Positions 36,090-49,100 of a stretch of 64,000 bases of DNA are shown here, piece after piece. This stretch comes from an uncultured Pelagibacteraceae bacterium. GTDB lineage: Bacteria > Pseudomonadota > Alphaproteobacteria > Pelagibacterales > Pelagibacteraceae. The first letter of the stretch is position 1. Each line of letters opens with the position of its first letter. A model generated the notes under the pieces. The model made no database searches and was not told the origin of the DNA. It saw only the letters and a program-made list of their open reading frames with translations. A program made the position numbers and the translations under genes. The stretch covers positions 1-64,000 of the forward strand of contig CACDLE010000002.1 of the NCBI GenBank assembly GCA_902553555.1, given 5' to 3'.

Positions 36090-36920
36090 TTATTTCCTTT
36101 TCTTTCTTCTAGAAATTATAAACTTATCACTTCTTTTTGGTTTTCTAGTTTTCAAGCCCTTGGATGATTGACCCCAAGGTGAAACAGGGCTTCTGCCCCC
36201 TGAAGTTTTACCTTCACCACCACCGTGCGGATGGTCGACTGGATTCATAGCAACACCTCTTGATTGAGGTCTTACACCTTTCCATCTATTTCTTCCAGCT
36301 TTACCGATTTTAATATTCTTTTGGTCAGGATTAGACACAGTTCCAATCGTCGCACAACAATTTACGCTTACTTTTCTTGTTTCTCCAGATGATAACTTAA
36401 GAATAGCATAATCACCGTCTATTCCAGATAATGTTACTGAGGAACCTGCCGATCTTGCTAACTTGCCGCCATTACCAGGTATTAATTCAACATTATGTAC
36501 ATTTGTTCCCGGAGGAATATCTTTTAACTGCAGACAGTTTCCAATTTTTATTTCAACATTCTCGCCTGAGATTATTTTATCACCGACTTTTAAACCCTGT
36601 GGGCATATAATATATTTTCTCTCGTTATCCTCATATTTAACTAAAGCTATATGAGAAGTTCTATTAGGATCATATTCTATTCTTTCTATATCTGCGCTGA
36701 CATTTTTCTTTTTTCTATAAAAATCTATTACTCTGAATTTATGTTTTGAACCACCACCTCTATGCCTAGAAGTTATTCTACCATAATTATTTCTTCCACC
36801 AGTTGACTTTTGCCCTTTTGTTAAGGGTTTATAAGGCGCACCCTTCCAAAGATTTGATTTATCAACAATTACTGTTCCTCTATTAGATTTAGTATAAGGT
36901 TTAAAAGTTTTAAGAGCCAT
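36090..36920 (-). CDS. rplB: 50S ribosomal protein L2
   Basis: Needed for subunit joining and peptidyl transfer; 276 residues, the usual length. [20 protein letters not shown] near the start and the C-terminal [20 protein letters not shown], with the functionally important His, are diagnostic. Two bases from rplW. Confidence 0.98.
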   Translation of the reverse strand: MALKTFKPYTKSNRGTVIVDKSNLWKGAPYKPLTKGQKSTGGRNNYGRITSRHRGGGSKHKFRVIDFYRKKKNVSADIERIEYDPNRTSHIALVKYEDNERKYIICPQGLKVGDKIISGENVEIKIGNCLQLKDIPPGTNVHNVELIPGNGGKLARSAGSSVTLSGIDGDYAILKLSSGETRKVSVNCCATIGTVSNPDQKNIKIGKAGRNRWKGVRPQSRGVAMNPVDHPHGGGEGKTSGGRSPVSPWGQSSKGLKTRKPKRSDKFIISRRKKRK

Positions 36921-36922
36921 AA

Positions 36923-37216
36923 TTATATTCCAGTTGCAAGATCAATACTCTGACCTTTTTTTAAAGTAACAATCGCTTTTTTGTAACCACTTTTAGTAGA
37001 AAGTCTTCCTTGTTTAAGCTTCTTTTTTGATTTTAGATTAATAATGTTTACTTTTATTACATTTACTTTAAATATTTTTTCAATATTTTTTTTTATATTT
37101 TTTTTGTTGGCTGAGCTATGAACTTTAAAAACAGTTTTATTCTGTTCAGACAAAATAGTAGCTTTTTCAGTTATTATTGGTCTAATTATAGAGTCTAAGC
37201 TATTAATTTTTTTCAT
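36923..37216 (-). CDS. rplW: 50S ribosomal protein L23
   Basis: Docking site for trigger factor and SRP at the tunnel exit. IIRPIITEKATILSEQNKTV is the family start. I use the ATG at 37216 (97 residues) because AAGGATA (37221-37227) precedes it at a good distance; an in-frame ATG six codons earlier lacks this support. It overlaps rplD by 14 bases. Confidence 0.95.
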   Translation of the reverse strand: MKKINSLDSIIRPIITEKATILSEQNKTVFKVHSSANKKNIKKNIEKIFKVNVIKVNIINLKSKKKLKQGRLSTKSGYKKAIVTLKKGQSIDLATGI

Positions 37217-37838
37217 CAAATATCCTTTTTTCAAGACTTTTTATAGAGCTTAACGTTAGCAAAACATTTTTATATTTTAACATGTCATAAATATTTGCGC
37301 CCGCTTCGTTAATGACCTTAAGATCCTTTATATTTCTAGCTGATGTATAAATATTTTCTAATGAAATTTTATCCGAAATTATAACAACATTTTTTAAATT
37401 ATTAGTGACTAAAAATTTATTAAATTCCTTTGTTTTCTTAATCTTTTTTTTTACATCAGATAGGATATATAAATTTTTATCCATATTTTTTTTTGTTAAT
37501 GTTTGAGCTAAAGCTATTTTTCTGACTTTTTTATTAATTTTTTTAAATTTGTAAACTGCACCTTTGGGTCCATGAGCTATACCTCCACCAACAAATATTG
37601 GAGCTTTTCTACTAGCATGTCGAGCTCCTCCACTACCTTTTTGAGGTACGATTTTTCTTGTCGAACCTTTAATTTCGTTTTTCTGTTTAGTTTTTGCTGT
37701 TCTAGGTTTTAAATGATTCAATTGCCAATCCACTACAGACTTAATAAGTTTGTGGTTTATCTTTTGTTTCAGAAGCTTATCAGAAACTTCGACTAACTCT
37801 GATTTTGTGTTATCAATGTTAAGCAACTTTACTTTCAT
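37203..37838 (-). CDS. rplD: 50S ribosomal protein L4
   Basis: Tunnel-lining protein that in some bacteria also represses the S10 operon; 211 residues. The extended loop RKIVPQKGSGGARHASRKAP and FVGGGIAHGPKG is diagnostic. It starts directly after the rplC stop. Confidence 0.97.
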   Translation of the reverse strand: MKVKLLNIDNTKSELVEVSDKLLKQKINHKLIKSVVDWQLNHLKPRTAKTKQKNEIKGSTRKIVPQKGSGGARHASRKAPIFVGGGIAHGPKGAVYKFKKINKKVRKIALAQTLTKKNMDKNLYILSDVKKKIKKTKEFNKFLVTNNLKNVVIISDKISLENIYTSARNIKDLKVINEAGANIYDMLKYKNVLLTLSSIKSLEKRIFDEKN

Positions 37839-38546
37839 TTATTTCTTTTTTCCCTTTGCGGCCTCAGTTTTTTTTAATTTTTCTTTATATTTCTCAAGTG
37901 TTGTTTTTCTTGAAATATTTTTAATTGAACCTCTTAAATAAACTGTTGTATTTTTACTTCCTGGAATAGATCCTTTTATATATAGAAGATTATTATCAAT
38001 GTCTGACTTAATTATTTCCAAATTTAACATAGTTCTGTATTTATCACCCATATGGCCAGCCATTTTTTTTCCTTTAAAAACTTTACCAGGATCCTGATTT
38101 TGTCCAGTAGAACCATGAGATCTATGAGAAACTGAAACACCATGCGACGCTCTTAGTCCACCAAAATTCCATCTTTTCATAACTCCTGCAAAACCCTTAC
38201 CTATAGTTTTGGCTTTAATATCAACAAATTTTTTATCTTTAAAAATTTCTAGACCTAGTTCATTACCTGTTTTAAAATTTTCAGTACTTTCTACTCTAAA
38301 TTCTTTTAAAATTTTTTTTGGTTCTGTATTTTTTTTTGCAAAAAATCCTTTCATTTGTTTAGTAAGTTTTGAATTTTTAATTTTAAAATAACCAACTTTA
38401 ATCGCTGAATAACCTCTTTTTTCTTTTTCAATCACATCTATAACACGACCTTTTTCAATTTTAATTACCGTTACAGGTATAGATTGACCTGACTCTATAA
38501 ACTCTCTGGTCATACCTAATTTAGTTCCTATTAATCCTATCGTCAT
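37839..38546 (-). CDS. rplC: 50S ribosomal protein L3
   Basis: Assembly initiator near the peptidyl transferase centre. GLIGTKLGMTREFIESGQSI, then GFAGVMKRWNFGG and HRSHGSTGQNQDPGKVFKGK are diagnostic; the last includes the Gln that is methylated in other bacteria. At 235 residues it is longer than E. coli L3 (209), with a Lys-rich C-terminal tail. Confidence 0.97.
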   Translation of the reverse strand: MTIGLIGTKLGMTREFIESGQSIPVTVIKIEKGRVIDVIEKEKRGYSAIKVGYFKIKNSKLTKQMKGFFAKKNTEPKKILKEFRVESTENFKTGNELGLEIFKDKKFVDIKAKTIGKGFAGVMKRWNFGGLRASHGVSVSHRSHGSTGQNQDPGKVFKGKKMAGHMGDKYRTMLNLEIIKSDIDNNLLYIKGSIPGSKNTTVYLRGSIKNISRKTTLEKYKEKLKKTEAAKGKKK

Positions 38547-38547
38547 T

Positions 38548-38856
38548 TTAAATCTTTATTTCTATGTCAACACCAGAGGCAAGATCTAATTTCATTAAAG
38601 CCTCTACTGTTTGTGGAGTTGGTTCAATTATATCAATTAATCTTTTATGTGTTCTTGACTCGAACTGTTCTCTACTTTTTTTATCAATATGAGGAGATCT
38701 TAAAACAGTAAATCTTTCTATTCTAGTCGGTAAAGGAATTGGTCCTTTGACTTGAGCTCCAGTTCTTTTAGCAGTGTTTACAATCTCCTCAGTCGATAGA
38801 TCTAAAATTTTATTATCGTAAGCTTTTAAATGAATTCTTATATTTTGATTTTCCAT
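38548..38856 (-). CDS. rpsJ: 30S ribosomal protein S10
   Basis: Ribosomal protein and NusB-binding antitermination factor NusE; 102 residues. [33 protein letters not shown] and the [16 protein letters not shown] motif are diagnostic. It is one base from fusA, so the str and S10 clusters are fused with no tuf gene between them. Confidence 0.98.
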   Translation of the reverse strand: MENQNIRIHLKAYDNKILDLSTEEIVNTAKRTGAQVKGPIPLPTRIERFTVLRSPHIDKKSREQFESRTHKRLIDIIEPTPQTVEALMKLDLASGVDIEIKI

Positions 38857-38857
38857 G

Positions 38858-40933
38858 TTATGCTAATTTCTTTGTTACTTCATCCTGAACATTTTGTGGG
38901 ACTTTATCATAATGACTGAATTGCATCGTGTATTGAGCTCTTCCTTGCGTTGATGATCTCAGATTATTTATATAACCAAACATATTAGCTAAGGGAACAG
39001 ATGCCTGAATTGCAGTAGCGTTTCCTCTGGGTTCTGTTGATCCTACTTGACCTCTTCGACTGTTGAGGTCACCAATTACATCACCCATGAAATCTTCTGG
39101 GGTAACGACTTCAACTTTCATAATAGGTTCTAATAATTTTAATTGTGCCTTTGTGCACGCGTCTCTAAAACACATTCTACTTGCAATTTCAAAAGCTAAG
39201 ACACTTGAATCTACATCATGATGTAATCCATCAAGAATAGTAACTTTGTAGTCTATTAAAGGAAAGCCTGCTAAAATTCCACTGTCTGCAACGCTTTCAA
39301 CTCCTTTTTCTACTCCAGGAATAAACTCTTTTGGTATTGCCCCGCCTTTAATTTTATTTTCAACTTCTCTTCCTTTGCCTGGTTCCAAGGGTTCAACTAG
39401 TAAAGTAACTTTTGCGAATTGGCCTGCTCCACCACTTTGTTTTTTGTGTATATAGGTCACTTCTGATGAGCCAAGAATGGTCTCTCGATATGCAACTTGT
39501 GGGGCTCCAATATTAGCTTCAACTTTGAATTCTCTTTTCATTCTATCTACAATGATATCCAAATGTAGTTCTCCCATTCCCTTAATAATTGTCTGACCTG
39601 ACTCTTCGTCTGATGTTACTCTAAAAGATGGATCCTCTTTAGCCAGTCTACCTAAAGCTTCACCCATTTTTTCTTGATCTCCTTTAGTTTTCGGTTCAAC
39701 TGCAATTTCAATCACAGGGTCAGGGAATTCCATAGGTTCTAGTAAAATAGGATTATCTTCACCACATAAAGTGTGACCAGTAATCGTGTACTTCAAACCT
39801 GCTAATGCAACTATATCTCCAGCATTTGCCTCTTTAATGTCTTCTCTGCTATTGGCGTGCATTAATAACATTCTTCCTACACGCTCTGATTTTTCTTTTG
39901 AGGAATTGTAAACGGATGTACCAGATTTTAATGTTCCCGAATAAATCCTAACAAAAGTTAAAGATCCAACAAAAGGATCGTTGGCTACTTTAAAAGCTAA
40001 TCCCGAAAAAGGCTCATTATCAGCAAATTTCATTTGAACTTTTTCTTCTGACCCTAGTTTTGTACCTTCAATTGATTTTAAATCCTCTGGGCTGGGTAAG
40101 TAATCTATAACTGCATCTAATAATGGTTGAACTCCTTTATTTTTAAAAGCAGATCCAGTAGTTATTGGTACAAAATTAAATGCTAAAGTTCCCTTTCTAA
40201 TACATTTAATTAAATCTGATTCTGAAGGCTCTTTTCCGTTAAGATATTCCTCCATTAACTTTTCATCCTCTTCTACTGCTGTTTCAACTAATTCTTTTCT
40301 ATATTGTGATGCCTTTTCTTTTAAATCTTCAGGTATATCTACTAAGTCAAATTTTGCTCCAAGGTCTTCGTTTTGCCAGATAACAGCTTTCATTTTAACC
40401 AGATCTATAATTCCCTTTAGATCTGCTTCAATACCTACAGGAATTTGAAGGACAAGAGGTTTTGCACCAAGTCTTTCTTTTATCATATCTACGCATCTAA
40501 AAAAATCTGCTCCAGTTCTATCTAGTTTATTAACAAAACATATTCTTGGAACTTTATATTTGTCAGCCTGTCTCCACACTGTTTCTGATTGTGGTTCTAC
40601 GCCTGCTACTCCATCAAATACTGCTACTGCCCCGTCTAAAACTTTTAGAGATCTTTCTACTTCAATTGTAAAATCTACGTGTCCCGGTGTATCAATAATA
40701 TTGATCCTATGGTCTCTCCAAAAACAAGTGGTTGCTGCTGAAGTTATTGTTATACCTCTTTCTTGCTCTTGTTCCATCCAATCCATTGTTGCGGCACCAT
40801 CATGTACTTCCCCTATTTTGTGACTTTTACCTGTGTAATATAAGATTCTTTCGGTAGTAGTTGTTTTACCTGCATCGATGTGCGCCATAATTCCTATATT
40901 TCTATATTTGTTTAAAGAATATTTTTTACTCAT
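38858..40933 (-). CDS. fusA: Translation elongation factor G
   Basis: GTPase driving translocation. G1 motif [19 protein letters not shown], switch [18 protein letters not shown] and [10 protein letters not shown] are intact; domains II-V follow to residue 691. I take the ATG at 40933, which has AGGTGG a few bases ahead, rather than an in-frame GTG three codons earlier. It sits two bases after rpsG. Confidence 0.98.
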   Translation of the reverse strand: MSKKYSLNKYRNIGIMAHIDAGKTTTTERILYYTGKSHKIGEVHDGAATMDWMEQEQERGITITSAATTCFWRDHRINIIDTPGHVDFTIEVERSLKVLDGAVAVFDGVAGVEPQSETVWRQADKYKVPRICFVNKLDRTGADFFRCVDMIKERLGAKPLVLQIPVGIEADLKGIIDLVKMKAVIWQNEDLGAKFDLVDIPEDLKEKASQYRKELVETAVEEDEKLMEEYLNGKEPSESDLIKCIRKGTLAFNFVPITTGSAFKNKGVQPLLDAVIDYLPSPEDLKSIEGTKLGSEEKVQMKFADNEPFSGLAFKVANDPFVGSLTFVRIYSGTLKSGTSVYNSSKEKSERVGRMLLMHANSREDIKEANAGDIVALAGLKYTITGHTLCGEDNPILLEPMEFPDPVIEIAVEPKTKGDQEKMGEALGRLAKEDPSFRVTSDEESGQTIIKGMGELHLDIIVDRMKREFKVEANIGAPQVAYRETILGSSEVTYIHKKQSGGAGQFAKVTLLVEPLEPGKGREVENKIKGGAIPKEFIPGVEKGVESVADSGILAGFPLIDYKVTILDGLHHDVDSSVLAFEIASRMCFRDACTKAQLKLLEPIMKVEVVTPEDFMGDVIGDLNSRRGQVGSTEPRGNATAIQASVPLANMFGYINNLRSSTQGRAQYTMQFSHYDKVPQNVQDEVTKKLA

Positions 40934-40935
40934 AA

Positions 40936-41406
40936 TTACCACCTAAAATGTGCAAATGCTTTATTTGACTCTGCCATTTTATGAGTGTCCTCTCTTTTTT
41001 TAATCGCTGACCCCTTGTTTTGAGATGCATCTAATATTTCAAAATATAGTTTTTCAGACATCGTTTTGTTTTTTCTTTTTCTTGTTGCATCAATTAACCA
41101 TCTTAAAGCTAAAGCCTGTCCTCTATTAGGTTTAACTTCAACTGGAACTTGATAAGTTGCTCCTCCGACTCTTCTTGATCTAACTTCTAAATTTGGTTTA
41201 ACGTTATTAATAGCACTATTAAAAACTTTAAGCGGATCATCTTTGCTTTTAGATTTAATTTTTTCGAGCGCATCATATAAAATTTTTTCTGCTGTGGATC
41301 TTTTTCCGTCATACATTATTGAGTTAATAAATTTTGAAATAATAACTGATCGATATTTTGGATCTGGATATATTTTTCTTATTGGCGCTTTTCGTTTTCT
41401 AGACAT
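40936..41406 (-). CDS. rpsG: 30S ribosomal protein S7
   Basis: Nucleates assembly of the 30S head; in other bacteria it also represses the str operon. [20 protein letters not shown] is the family start, so the ATG at 41406 is used (156 residues, the normal length). The frame continues upstream over rpsL but that extension has no S7 similarity. Four bases after the rpsL stop. Confidence 0.97.
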   Translation of the reverse strand: MSRKRKAPIRKIYPDPKYRSVIISKFINSIMYDGKRSTAEKILYDALEKIKSKSKDDPLKVFNSAINNVKPNLEVRSRRVGGATYQVPVEVKPNRGQALALRWLIDATRKRKNKTMSEKLYFEILDASQNKGSAIKKREDTHKMAESNKAFAHFRW

Positions 41407-41410
41407 TGAA

Positions 41411-41782
41411 TTATTTAGGTTTTTTTGTTCCGTATAAAGATCTTCTTTTTTTTCTATTAGCAACACCCTGTGTATCAAGATTTCCTCTTAAGATATGGTA
41501 ACGAACACCAGGCAAGTCTTTTACTCGACCACCTCTTATCATTACTACGGAGTGTTCTTGAAGATTGTGACCTTCTCCAGGTATATAAGCGGTTACCTCA
41601 AATCCATTCGATAGTCTTACTCTCGCTACTTTTCTCAAAGCTGAATTTGGTTTCTTTGGAGTTGTAGTATAAACTTTTACACAAACACCTCTTTTAAGTG
41701 GTTGCTTTTGCAAAGCGGGGACCTTATTTCGAACTAAAGGCTTCACCCTAGGTTTTTTTATCAACTGGTTTATAGTCGGCAT
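41411..41782 (-). CDS. rpsL: 30S ribosomal protein S12
   Basis: Decoding-centre protein, 123 residues, first gene of the merged ribosomal cluster. [32 protein letters not shown] and [14 protein letters not shown] are diagnostic; the lysines linked to streptomycin resistance when changed look wild type. No Shine-Dalgarno sequence is evident before the ATG. Confidence 0.98.
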   Translation of the reverse strand: MPTINQLIKKPRVKPLVRNKVPALQKQPLKRGVCVKVYTTTPKKPNSALRKVARVRLSNGFEVTAYIPGEGHNLQEHSVVMIRGGRVKDLPGVRYHILRGNLDTQGVANRKKRRSLYGTKKPK

Positions 41783-41839
41783 AATAATATTTTGAAATAG
41801 AACGTAGGACAGGTCGAATTTATTGTTAGTGTTTAAGGT

Positions 41840-41867
41840 ATAGTATTGCCTTACTTCTAACTTTCAA
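41840..41867 (-). promoter_or_regulatory. Candidate promoter of the rpsL-to-rplQ cluster
   Basis: In the 160-base gap between rpoC and rpsL, the largest in the window, the minus strand has TTGAAA (41862-41867) and TACTAT (41840-41845) 16 bases apart, giving a leader of about 50 bases. A second possible -35, TTGACT, lies at 41900-41905. No hairpin terminator for rpoC is visible in the gap. Candidate only. Confidence 0.35.
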
Positions 41868-41942
41868 AATTTGCGATAAACTAACATTGAACTTGAAAAA
41901 GTCAATGATAATTGAGAAGATATAATGCGTAAAATTACTTTG

Positions 41943-44900
41943 TTATTCAGGCGTTTGAGGGGTCTCTTGCTCTTGTTTATTCAATTCTTCGAGTCTAAGC
42001 TGATCTTCTTTTTGAGCAGCTTTATCCCAGCCCATTTTAGTTAATCCTGTTCCAGCTGGAACTAATCTTCCTACAATTACGTTTTCTTTTAATCCCTCTA
42101 AGTGATCAATTTTACCTTTTATTGATGCATCTGTTAGAACACGGGTTGTTTCTTGGAAAGAAGCAGCAGATATGAAGGAATTTGTTTGCAAAGAAGCCTT
42201 TGTTATACCAAGTAAAACTCTTTCAAATTTAACTTGGTTTTTCTTATCAGATGCAAGTTTCTCATTTAATGCTTTTATATCATTAAGATCTATTACTTCA
42301 CCTAATAACAGATCGGAATCCCCTGGATTTTTTACTTCAACTTTTTTTAACATTTGTCTTACAATCGTTTCGATGTGTTTGTCGTTAATAACCACGCCTT
42401 GTAATCTATAAACTTCTTGAACTTCACTAACAAAATACTCTGTCAATTTTTCAACACCTAAAATTCTTAATATATCATGTGGCGCTGGGCTTCCATCCAA
42501 TAAGTACTCACCTTTTTTAATTTTTTCACCTTGATTAAAATTCACATGTTTACCTTTTGGAATTAAATAATTTGAGGACTCACCATTAGAAGAAACAATA
42601 GAAATTTTTTGTTTTCCTCGAACTTCTTTCCCAAATTCAATAACTCCATCATTCTCAGCAATTATAGCGCTATCTTTTGGTCTTCTTGCTTCAAATAATT
42701 CAGCGACTCTTGGTAAGCCTCCAGTAATATCCTTAGTTTTAGAAGTTTCTTTTGGAAGTCTTGCTAACACGTCCCCAGCAGATACTTTTTGACCATCTTT
42801 AACAGATAATATCGTATCAGGAACTAAATAGTATCTAGCTTCATTGCCATCAGCTTTTTTAATTATTTCGCCTTTATCGTTTCTCAATGTTAAACGGGGT
42901 TTTAATTCAGAATTTTTACTCAACGATTTCCAATCAGTCACTGATTTTGATGATATACCAGTGGCGTCATCCAGAGTCTCAGTTAGTGAAGTACCCTCCA
43001 CAAGGTCCATATAGTTTACAATTCCTGAAGTCTCCGCTATCACTGGTAAAGTATAAGGATCCCATTCTGCAATTTTTTTACCTTTTTCTATTAGATCATC
43101 ATCTTTAAAAAATAATTTGGAACCATAATTTACTTTATAAATTGCTAACTGTCTTTTGTTTTCGTCTTCAATACTTAACTGAGTGTTTCTTCCCATTACT
43201 ATAATATTCTTTTTTGAATCCTCTATTAAATTTTTGTTAATAATCTTAAGTCTTCCTTTTGTTTGAGAAATAATTTGTGACTCTTCTTTAATCTGAGCTG
43301 TCCCACCTACATGGAAAGTTCTCATAGTTAATTGAGTACCTGGTTCACCAATAGACTGAGCAGCTATCATACCAATTGCCTCACCAATACTTACAAGTTT
43401 TCCTCTTGATAGATCTCTACCGTAGCATGTAGCGCAAACACCTTTTGTTGAAGCACATGTTATAACTGAGTAAACTTGAACTGATTTTACGCCTGCTGCA
43501 TCAACTTTTTCACAGTCTGCTTCGTCAATTAATTTACCTTTTTGTATAAGAGCTTCTCCGCTTATAGGGTGTTTAATATTTTCAGCAATCACTCTTCCAA
43601 GTATTCTTTCAGAAAGACTTACTAAAATATTTCCACCCTCAATAATTTCAGAAATATTTATTGAAGATCTTTTTTTAATATCACACTCTTTTGAAGTAAT
43701 TTGAATATCTTGAGCTACATCGCATAAACGTCTAGTTAAATAACCTGAGTTTGCGGTTTTAAGCGCAGTATCTGCTAAACCTTTTCTTGCGCCGTGAGTC
43801 GAGTTAAAGTACTCTAAAACTGATAAACCTTCTTTAAAATTTGATATTATTGGTGTTTCGATTATTTCGCCAGAGGGTTTCGCTATTAATCCTCTCATCC
43901 CAGCTAATTGTTTCATTTGAGCCTGAGAACCTCGTGCCCCAGAATCAGCCATCATATAAACTGAATTGGTTTCAATTCTATCATTCTCGTAAACTTTTTC
44001 TGCTGAAGATATTTCTTTCATCATCTCGTTTGCAACTGTGTCTGTACACTTAGACCAGATATCTACAACTTTGTTATATTTTTCCCCTCTTGTTATTAAT
44101 CCATCAGAATATTGTTTTTCGTATTCTTCAATTCTTTTTTTTGTATCATTTATAAGATTTTCTTTTGTTTTAGGAATAATTAAGTCGTCTTTTCCAAAGG
44201 AAATACCTGCTTTAAAAGCATGTTTAAAACCTAGAGTTTTTATTCTGTCACAAAAAATTACTGTCTCTTTTTGTCCGCAATATCTAAATATTGTATCAAT
44301 TACTTCAGACACATTCTTTTTTGTAAGAAGTTTGTCCACTAAAGTAAATTTTATATTATAATTTTTAGGAAGCAAATTAGCTAACAAGAATCTTCCAGCA
44401 GTGCTAACATATTTTTGTTTTGTAATATTATTATTTTCATCAATAGTTTCAAACATTGAAACTATTTTGGAGTGTAAACTAATAGATTTATTTTCTAATG
44501 CTTGTTCAATCTCATCAATATTAGTAAAAATTCCTTTAGGTTTATCTGATTTTGAGTCTTGTGAGAGATAATAAATTCCTAAAACAATATCCTGACTTGG
44601 TACAATAATCGGTTTTCCATTTGATGGACTTAAAATGTTATTTGTAGACATCATTAAAACCCTAGCCTCTAACTGAGCTTCTAAACTTAAAGGAATATGG
44701 ACTGCCATTTGATCTCCATCAAAATCTGCATTAAATGCTGCACAAACTAAAGGGTGCAGCTCAATGGCATTTCCCTCAATTAATTTAGCTTCAAAAGCTT
44801 GCACACCTAGTCTATGTAAAGTAGGTGCTCTATTTAATAATACTGGGTGCTCTCTAATTATATATTCTAAGGCATCCCAAACCTCACTTTTTTCTTTTTC

Positions 44901-46115
44901 AACTAATCTTTTTGCCTGCTTAATAGTCGTGGCTAAACCTAACTTATCAAGTCTTGCGTATAAAAATGGTTTAAACAATTCAAGAGCCATCTTTTTTGGT
45001 AAACCACATTGATGTAATTTTAATTCTGGTCCAACAACAATTACTGACCTTCCAGAATAATCTACTCTTTTTCCTAATAAATTTTGCCTGAAACGACCTT
45101 GTTTGCCTTTCAACATTTCGGCTAGGGATTTTAAAGGTCTCTTTCCAGTCCCAGTTATAACTCTTCCTCTTCGCCCGTTATCAAATAAAGCATCAACAGA
45201 TTCTTGTAACATTCTTTTTTCGTTTCTTACAATGATATCAGGTGCTTTAAGATCTAGTAATCTTTTTAGTCGGTTGTTTCGATTAATTACTCTTCTATAT
45301 AAGTCATTTAAGTCAGATGTTGCGAATCTTCCACCATCTAACGGAACCAATGGCCTTAACTCTGGTGGTATCACTGGCACTGTTGTTAAAATCATCCATT
45401 CTGGTTTATTTCCCGAGGTAATAAATGATTCAATTAATTTCAACCTTTTAATGGTTCTTTCCTCAGTGACTTTTGATTTGACTTCTTTTAAAGCTTCTCT
45501 TAGTTTTTTTTGTTCTTTCTCTAAATCTAAGCTCAATAAAATTTCTCTAACAGCTTCAGCTCCAATACCAGCAGTAAAAGAATCCTCACCATACTCATCT
45601 TGAGCTTTAACTAGCTCATCTTCGCTCATAAGCTGACCTTTTTTTAGTTTTGTTAAGCCAGGTTCAATAACTATAAAACTTTCAAAATAGAGGACTTTCT
45701 CAACTTCTTTAAGTTTCATATCTATGGCTAGCGAAATTCTGCTTGGAAGTGATTTTAAAAACCAGATATGTGCCACTGGACAAGCTAGATCAATGTGACC
45801 CATTCTTTCCCTTCTTACATTGGATTTAGTTACTTCTACTCCGCATTTTTCACAAACAATGCCCCTAAATTTCATTCTTTTATATTTTCCACATAAACAC
45901 TCGTAATCTTTTACTGGACCAAATATTCTAGAGCAGAATAAACCATCTTTTTCAGGTCTAAAGGTTCTATAATTAATAGTTTCAGGTTTTTTTATTTCGC
46001 CGTAAGACCAGGATTTAATTTTATCAGGACTTGCTAATGTAATTTTTATGCTTCCAAAATTATTTTCAGAAATTGAACCTTGATTTTGCAAATTCTTTGT
46101 TAAATTCTTTTCCAT
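41943..46115 (-). CDS. rpoC: RNA polymerase beta' subunit
   Basis: Catalytic large subunit, 1390 residues. The N-terminal zinc site (ECLCGKYKR and CEKCGVEVT), the absolutely conserved [12 protein letters not shown] with the three metal-binding Asp residues, and the second zinc site ([16 protein letters not shown]) are all intact. The bridge-helix/trigger-loop regions follow, with [18 protein letters not shown]. The C-terminal tail is Gln/Glu-rich. One base separates it from rpoB. Confidence 0.98.
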   Translation of the reverse strand: MEKNLTKNLQNQGSISENNFGSIKITLASPDKIKSWSYGEIKKPETINYRTFRPEKDGLFCSRIFGPVKDYECLCGKYKRMKFRGIVCEKCGVEVTKSNVRRERMGHIDLACPVAHIWFLKSLPSRISLAIDMKLKEVEKVLYFESFIVIEPGLTKLKKGQLMSEDELVKAQDEYGEDSFTAGIGAEAVREILLSLDLEKEQKKLREALKEVKSKVTEERTIKRLKLIESFITSGNKPEWMILTTVPVIPPELRPLVPLDGGRFATSDLNDLYRRVINRNNRLKRLLDLKAPDIIVRNEKRMLQESVDALFDNGRRGRVITGTGKRPLKSLAEMLKGKQGRFRQNLLGKRVDYSGRSVIVVGPELKLHQCGLPKKMALELFKPFLYARLDKLGLATTIKQAKRLVEKEKSEVWDALEYIIREHPVLLNRAPTLHRLGVQAFEAKLIEGNAIELHPLVCAAFNADFDGDQMAVHIPLSLEAQLEARVLMMSTNNILSPSNGKPIIVPSQDIVLGIYYLSQDSKSDKPKGIFTNIDEIEQALENKSISLHSKIVSMFETIDENNNITKQKYVSTAGRFLLANLLPKNYNIKFTLVDKLLTKKNVSEVIDTIFRYCGQKETVIFCDRIKTLGFKHAFKAGISFGKDDLIIPKTKENLINDTKKRIEEYEKQYSDGLITRGEKYNKVVDIWSKCTDTVANEMMKEISSAEKVYENDRIETNSVYMMADSGARGSQAQMKQLAGMRGLIAKPSGEIIETPIISNFKEGLSVLEYFNSTHGARKGLADTALKTANSGYLTRRLCDVAQDIQITSKECDIKKRSSINISEIIEGGNILVSLSERILGRVIAENIKHPISGEALIQKGKLIDEADCEKVDAAGVKSVQVYSVITCASTKGVCATCYGRDLSRGKLVSIGEAIGMIAAQSIGEPGTQLTMRTFHVGGTAQIKEESQIISQTKGRLKIINKNLIEDSKKNIIVMGRNTQLSIEDENKRQLAIYKVNYGSKLFFKDDDLIEKGKKIAEWDPYTLPVIAETSGIVNYMDLVEGTSLTETLDDATGISSKSVTDWKSLSKNSELKPRLTLRNDKGEIIKKADGNEARYYLVPDTILSVKDGQKVSAGDVLARLPKETSKTKDITGGLPRVAELFEARRPKDSAIIAENDGVIEFGKEVRGKQKISIVSSNGESSNYLIPKGKHVNFNQGEKIKKGEYLLDGSPAPHDILRILGVEKLTEYFVSEVQEVYRLQGVVINDKHIETIVRQMLKKVEVKNPGDSDLLLGEVIDLNDIKALNEKLASDKKNQVKFERVLLGITKASLQTNSFISAASFQETTRVLTDASIKGKIDHLEGLKENVIVGRLVPAGTGLTKMGWDKAAQKEDQLRLEELNKQEQETPQTPE

Positions 46116-46116
46116 A

Positions 46117-49100
46117 TTAATTCAATTCAATATTTAATCCCAAAGCTCTAATTTCTTTTATTAAAACATTAAAGGACTCTGGCACCCCAGACTCAAAATT
46201 ATTATTACCTTTTACTATTGTCTCATAAACCTTTGTTCTTCCAGCTACATCATCAGATTTTACCGTTAAAATTTCTTGAAGAGAATAAGATGCACCATAT
46301 GCTTCCAAGGCCCAGACTTCCATTTCACCAAATCTTTGACCTCCTAGTTGAGCTTTCCCTCCTAATGGTTGTTGTGTTACCAAGCTATATGGTCCAGTCG
46401 ATCTGGCGTGGATCTTATCTTCAACTAAATGATTAAGTTTTAACATATATATAGTTCCAACTGTTACAGGTCTGTCAAACCTCTCACCAGTTCTACCGTC
46501 CCATAAATGTGTTTGACCACTAGAGGGTAGTTTCGCCAAATCTAACATTTTTGTAATATCATCTGTAGAAGCTCCATCAAAAACTGGAGTTCCTATAGGT
46601 ATGCCATTAGAAATATTTTCAATTAATTCGAAAATTTCTTTTTTTGATAATTTAGATAATACATTATCAAAATATTTTTGACCGTAGATCTCTTTAAGTT
46701 TAGTCTTTAAATTTTCAAATTTTTCCTCAAATTCTTTTAAATATGTTTTAATTTGTTCTCCCAACTCTGAACATGACCAGCCTAAATGTGTTTCAAGAAT
46801 TTGCCCAACATTCATTCTGCTTGGAACACCTAACGGATTAAGTACAATGTCAACAGGTTTACCATTTTCCATATAGGGCATGTCTTCAACAGGAACTATT
46901 TTACTAACAACGCCCTTGTTTCCATGTCTACCTGCCATTTTATCACCAGGCATAAGTCTTCTTTTAACTGCAACAAATACCTTAACTACTTTCATTACCG
47001 TTGGTAACAGATCATCGCCTTGTTGAATTTTGTTTACTTTGTCATCAAATCTAATTTTTATATCTTCATTGGCATTATCAAATTGGTTTTTTAGTTTAAG
47101 AAGATTTTCGTTAATTTTTTCTTCTTTGAAGGAAATTTTCCATAAATCCTTCAGCGATAAAGTATCAAGATCATTTTTATTTAAAGTAAGGCCTGATTTT
47201 AAATTTTTGTAACTTTTGTTTATAACTTGACTCTTTAATAAATCAGTTGCCCTTGATTTTATATTCCTTTCAAGTATTTCTTCTTCTACCTTCCTATCTT
47301 CTTGTACAGACTCAATCTCAGAGCGTTCAATTGCAATTGATCTCTCATCTTTTTCTATGCCGTGTCTATTGAATACTCTAACATCTATTACTACACCTGC
47401 GCTCCCAGATGGTAATTTTAATGATGAATCTCTTACATCAGTAGCTTTCTCTCCAAAAATAGATCTTAATAATTTTTCTTCTGGACTAGATGAGGTTTCA
47501 CTCTTTGGTGTAACTTTACCAACCAGTATATCCCCAGGCTTCACCTCTGCTCCGACGTAAACAATTCCAGATTCGTCGAGGTTTCTGAGGCTTTCCTCAC
47601 TAACGTTAGGTATATCTCTTGTGATTTCTTCCGCTCCTAGCTTTGTATCTCTTGCCATAGATTCGTATTCTTCAATATGAATTGAAGTAAAAACATCATC
47701 AGTTACGCACCTTTCTGAAATTAATATTGAATCTTCAAAATTGTATCCTTGCCAAGGCATAAAAGCTACTGTTACATTTTTTCCAAGAGCTAACTCGCCT
47801 AATTTAGTTGCTGGACCATCTGCTATTATATCCCCTCGCTTTATTTGATCGCCAACTTTAACTAAAGGTTTTTGGTTTATACATGTATTTTGATTTGACC
47901 TTTTAAATTTTGATAAATTATAAATGTCTACAGCAGATTGAGATAAATCTTTTACATCAGTTGCTTTGACAACAATTCTTTTTCCATCAATTTTATCAAC
48001 CACACCATGTCTTTTAGCAACAATTGTAACTCCAGAGTCTAATGCGACATCTGACTCGATACCTGTGCCTACCAAAGGTGCTTCGGGTTTTAAAAGAGGC
48101 ACGGCTTGTCTCATCATGTTGGATCCCATTAATGCTCTGTTGGCATCATCATTTTCCAAAAAAGGTATTAATGCTGCTGCAACAGAAACAAGTTGTTTGG
48201 GAGATACATCTATATAATCTATATTATCTTTGTTTGATAACTGAAAATTTAAATTTTTTCTACAAGCGACTAATTCTTCTTCAAAAGTTCCATCTTTTCT
48301 TAGTGGAGAATTAGCTTGGGCTATAGTGTATCTCTCTTCTTCAATTGCCGACAAATATTTAATTTCGTCTGTGACTTTTCCTTTTTCAACTTTTTTATAA
48401 GGACTTTCAATGTATCCAAATTTATTTACTCTACAATATGTTGCTAAACTATTTATAAGACCGATATTTGGACCCTCAGGAGTTTCGATGGGACAAATCC
48501 TTCCATAATGAGTTGGATGCACATCCCTAACTTCAAATCCAGCCCTTTCTCTTGTTAATCCACCAGGGCCAAGAGCTGAAACTCTTCTCTTATGAGTGAT
48601 TTCAGATAACGGATTAGTTTGATCCATAAATTGTGAGAGTTGCGAGGTTGCAAAAAAGTCCTTTAAAGAAGTAGTTATAGGCTTAGCATTTATTAGATCT
48701 TGAGGCATTGCAGACTCTATTTCTAAAAAAGTTGACATTTTTTCTTTAACTGTTCGCTCCATTCTTAAGAGCCCAATCCTAAATTGATTTTCTACTAATT
48801 CTCCAACTGATCTTACTCTTCGATTTCCTAGATGGTCAATATCATCTACATCGCCTTTCCCATCTCTCAAATCCAGCATAAACTTGATGATAGCAATTAT
48901 ATCCTCCGAATTTAATGTGTTGTCTTTTGCATCCCTATTTAAATTTAATTTTGAATTAAGTTTTACTCTTCCAACTTCAGATAAATCGTATCTCTCTTTA
49001 TTAAAGTATAAATTATTAAAGACCTCTTCTGCTATCTCAATTGTTGGAGCTTCGCCTGGTCTTAGCACTTTGTATATGTCATTAAGAGCATCAGCTTTGC

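Noticed and set aside
41407-41478. N-terminal extension of rpsG
   Set aside because: Overlaps the rpsL coding end; S7 normally begins at the internal MSRKRK.
41783-41942. Intrinsic terminator after rpoC
   Set aside because: No GC-rich hairpin followed by T residues is visible in this gap.
45103-45603. 166-codon plus-strand frame inside rpoC
   Set aside because: Shadow of rpoC; the opposite strand encodes the conserved zinc/clamp region.
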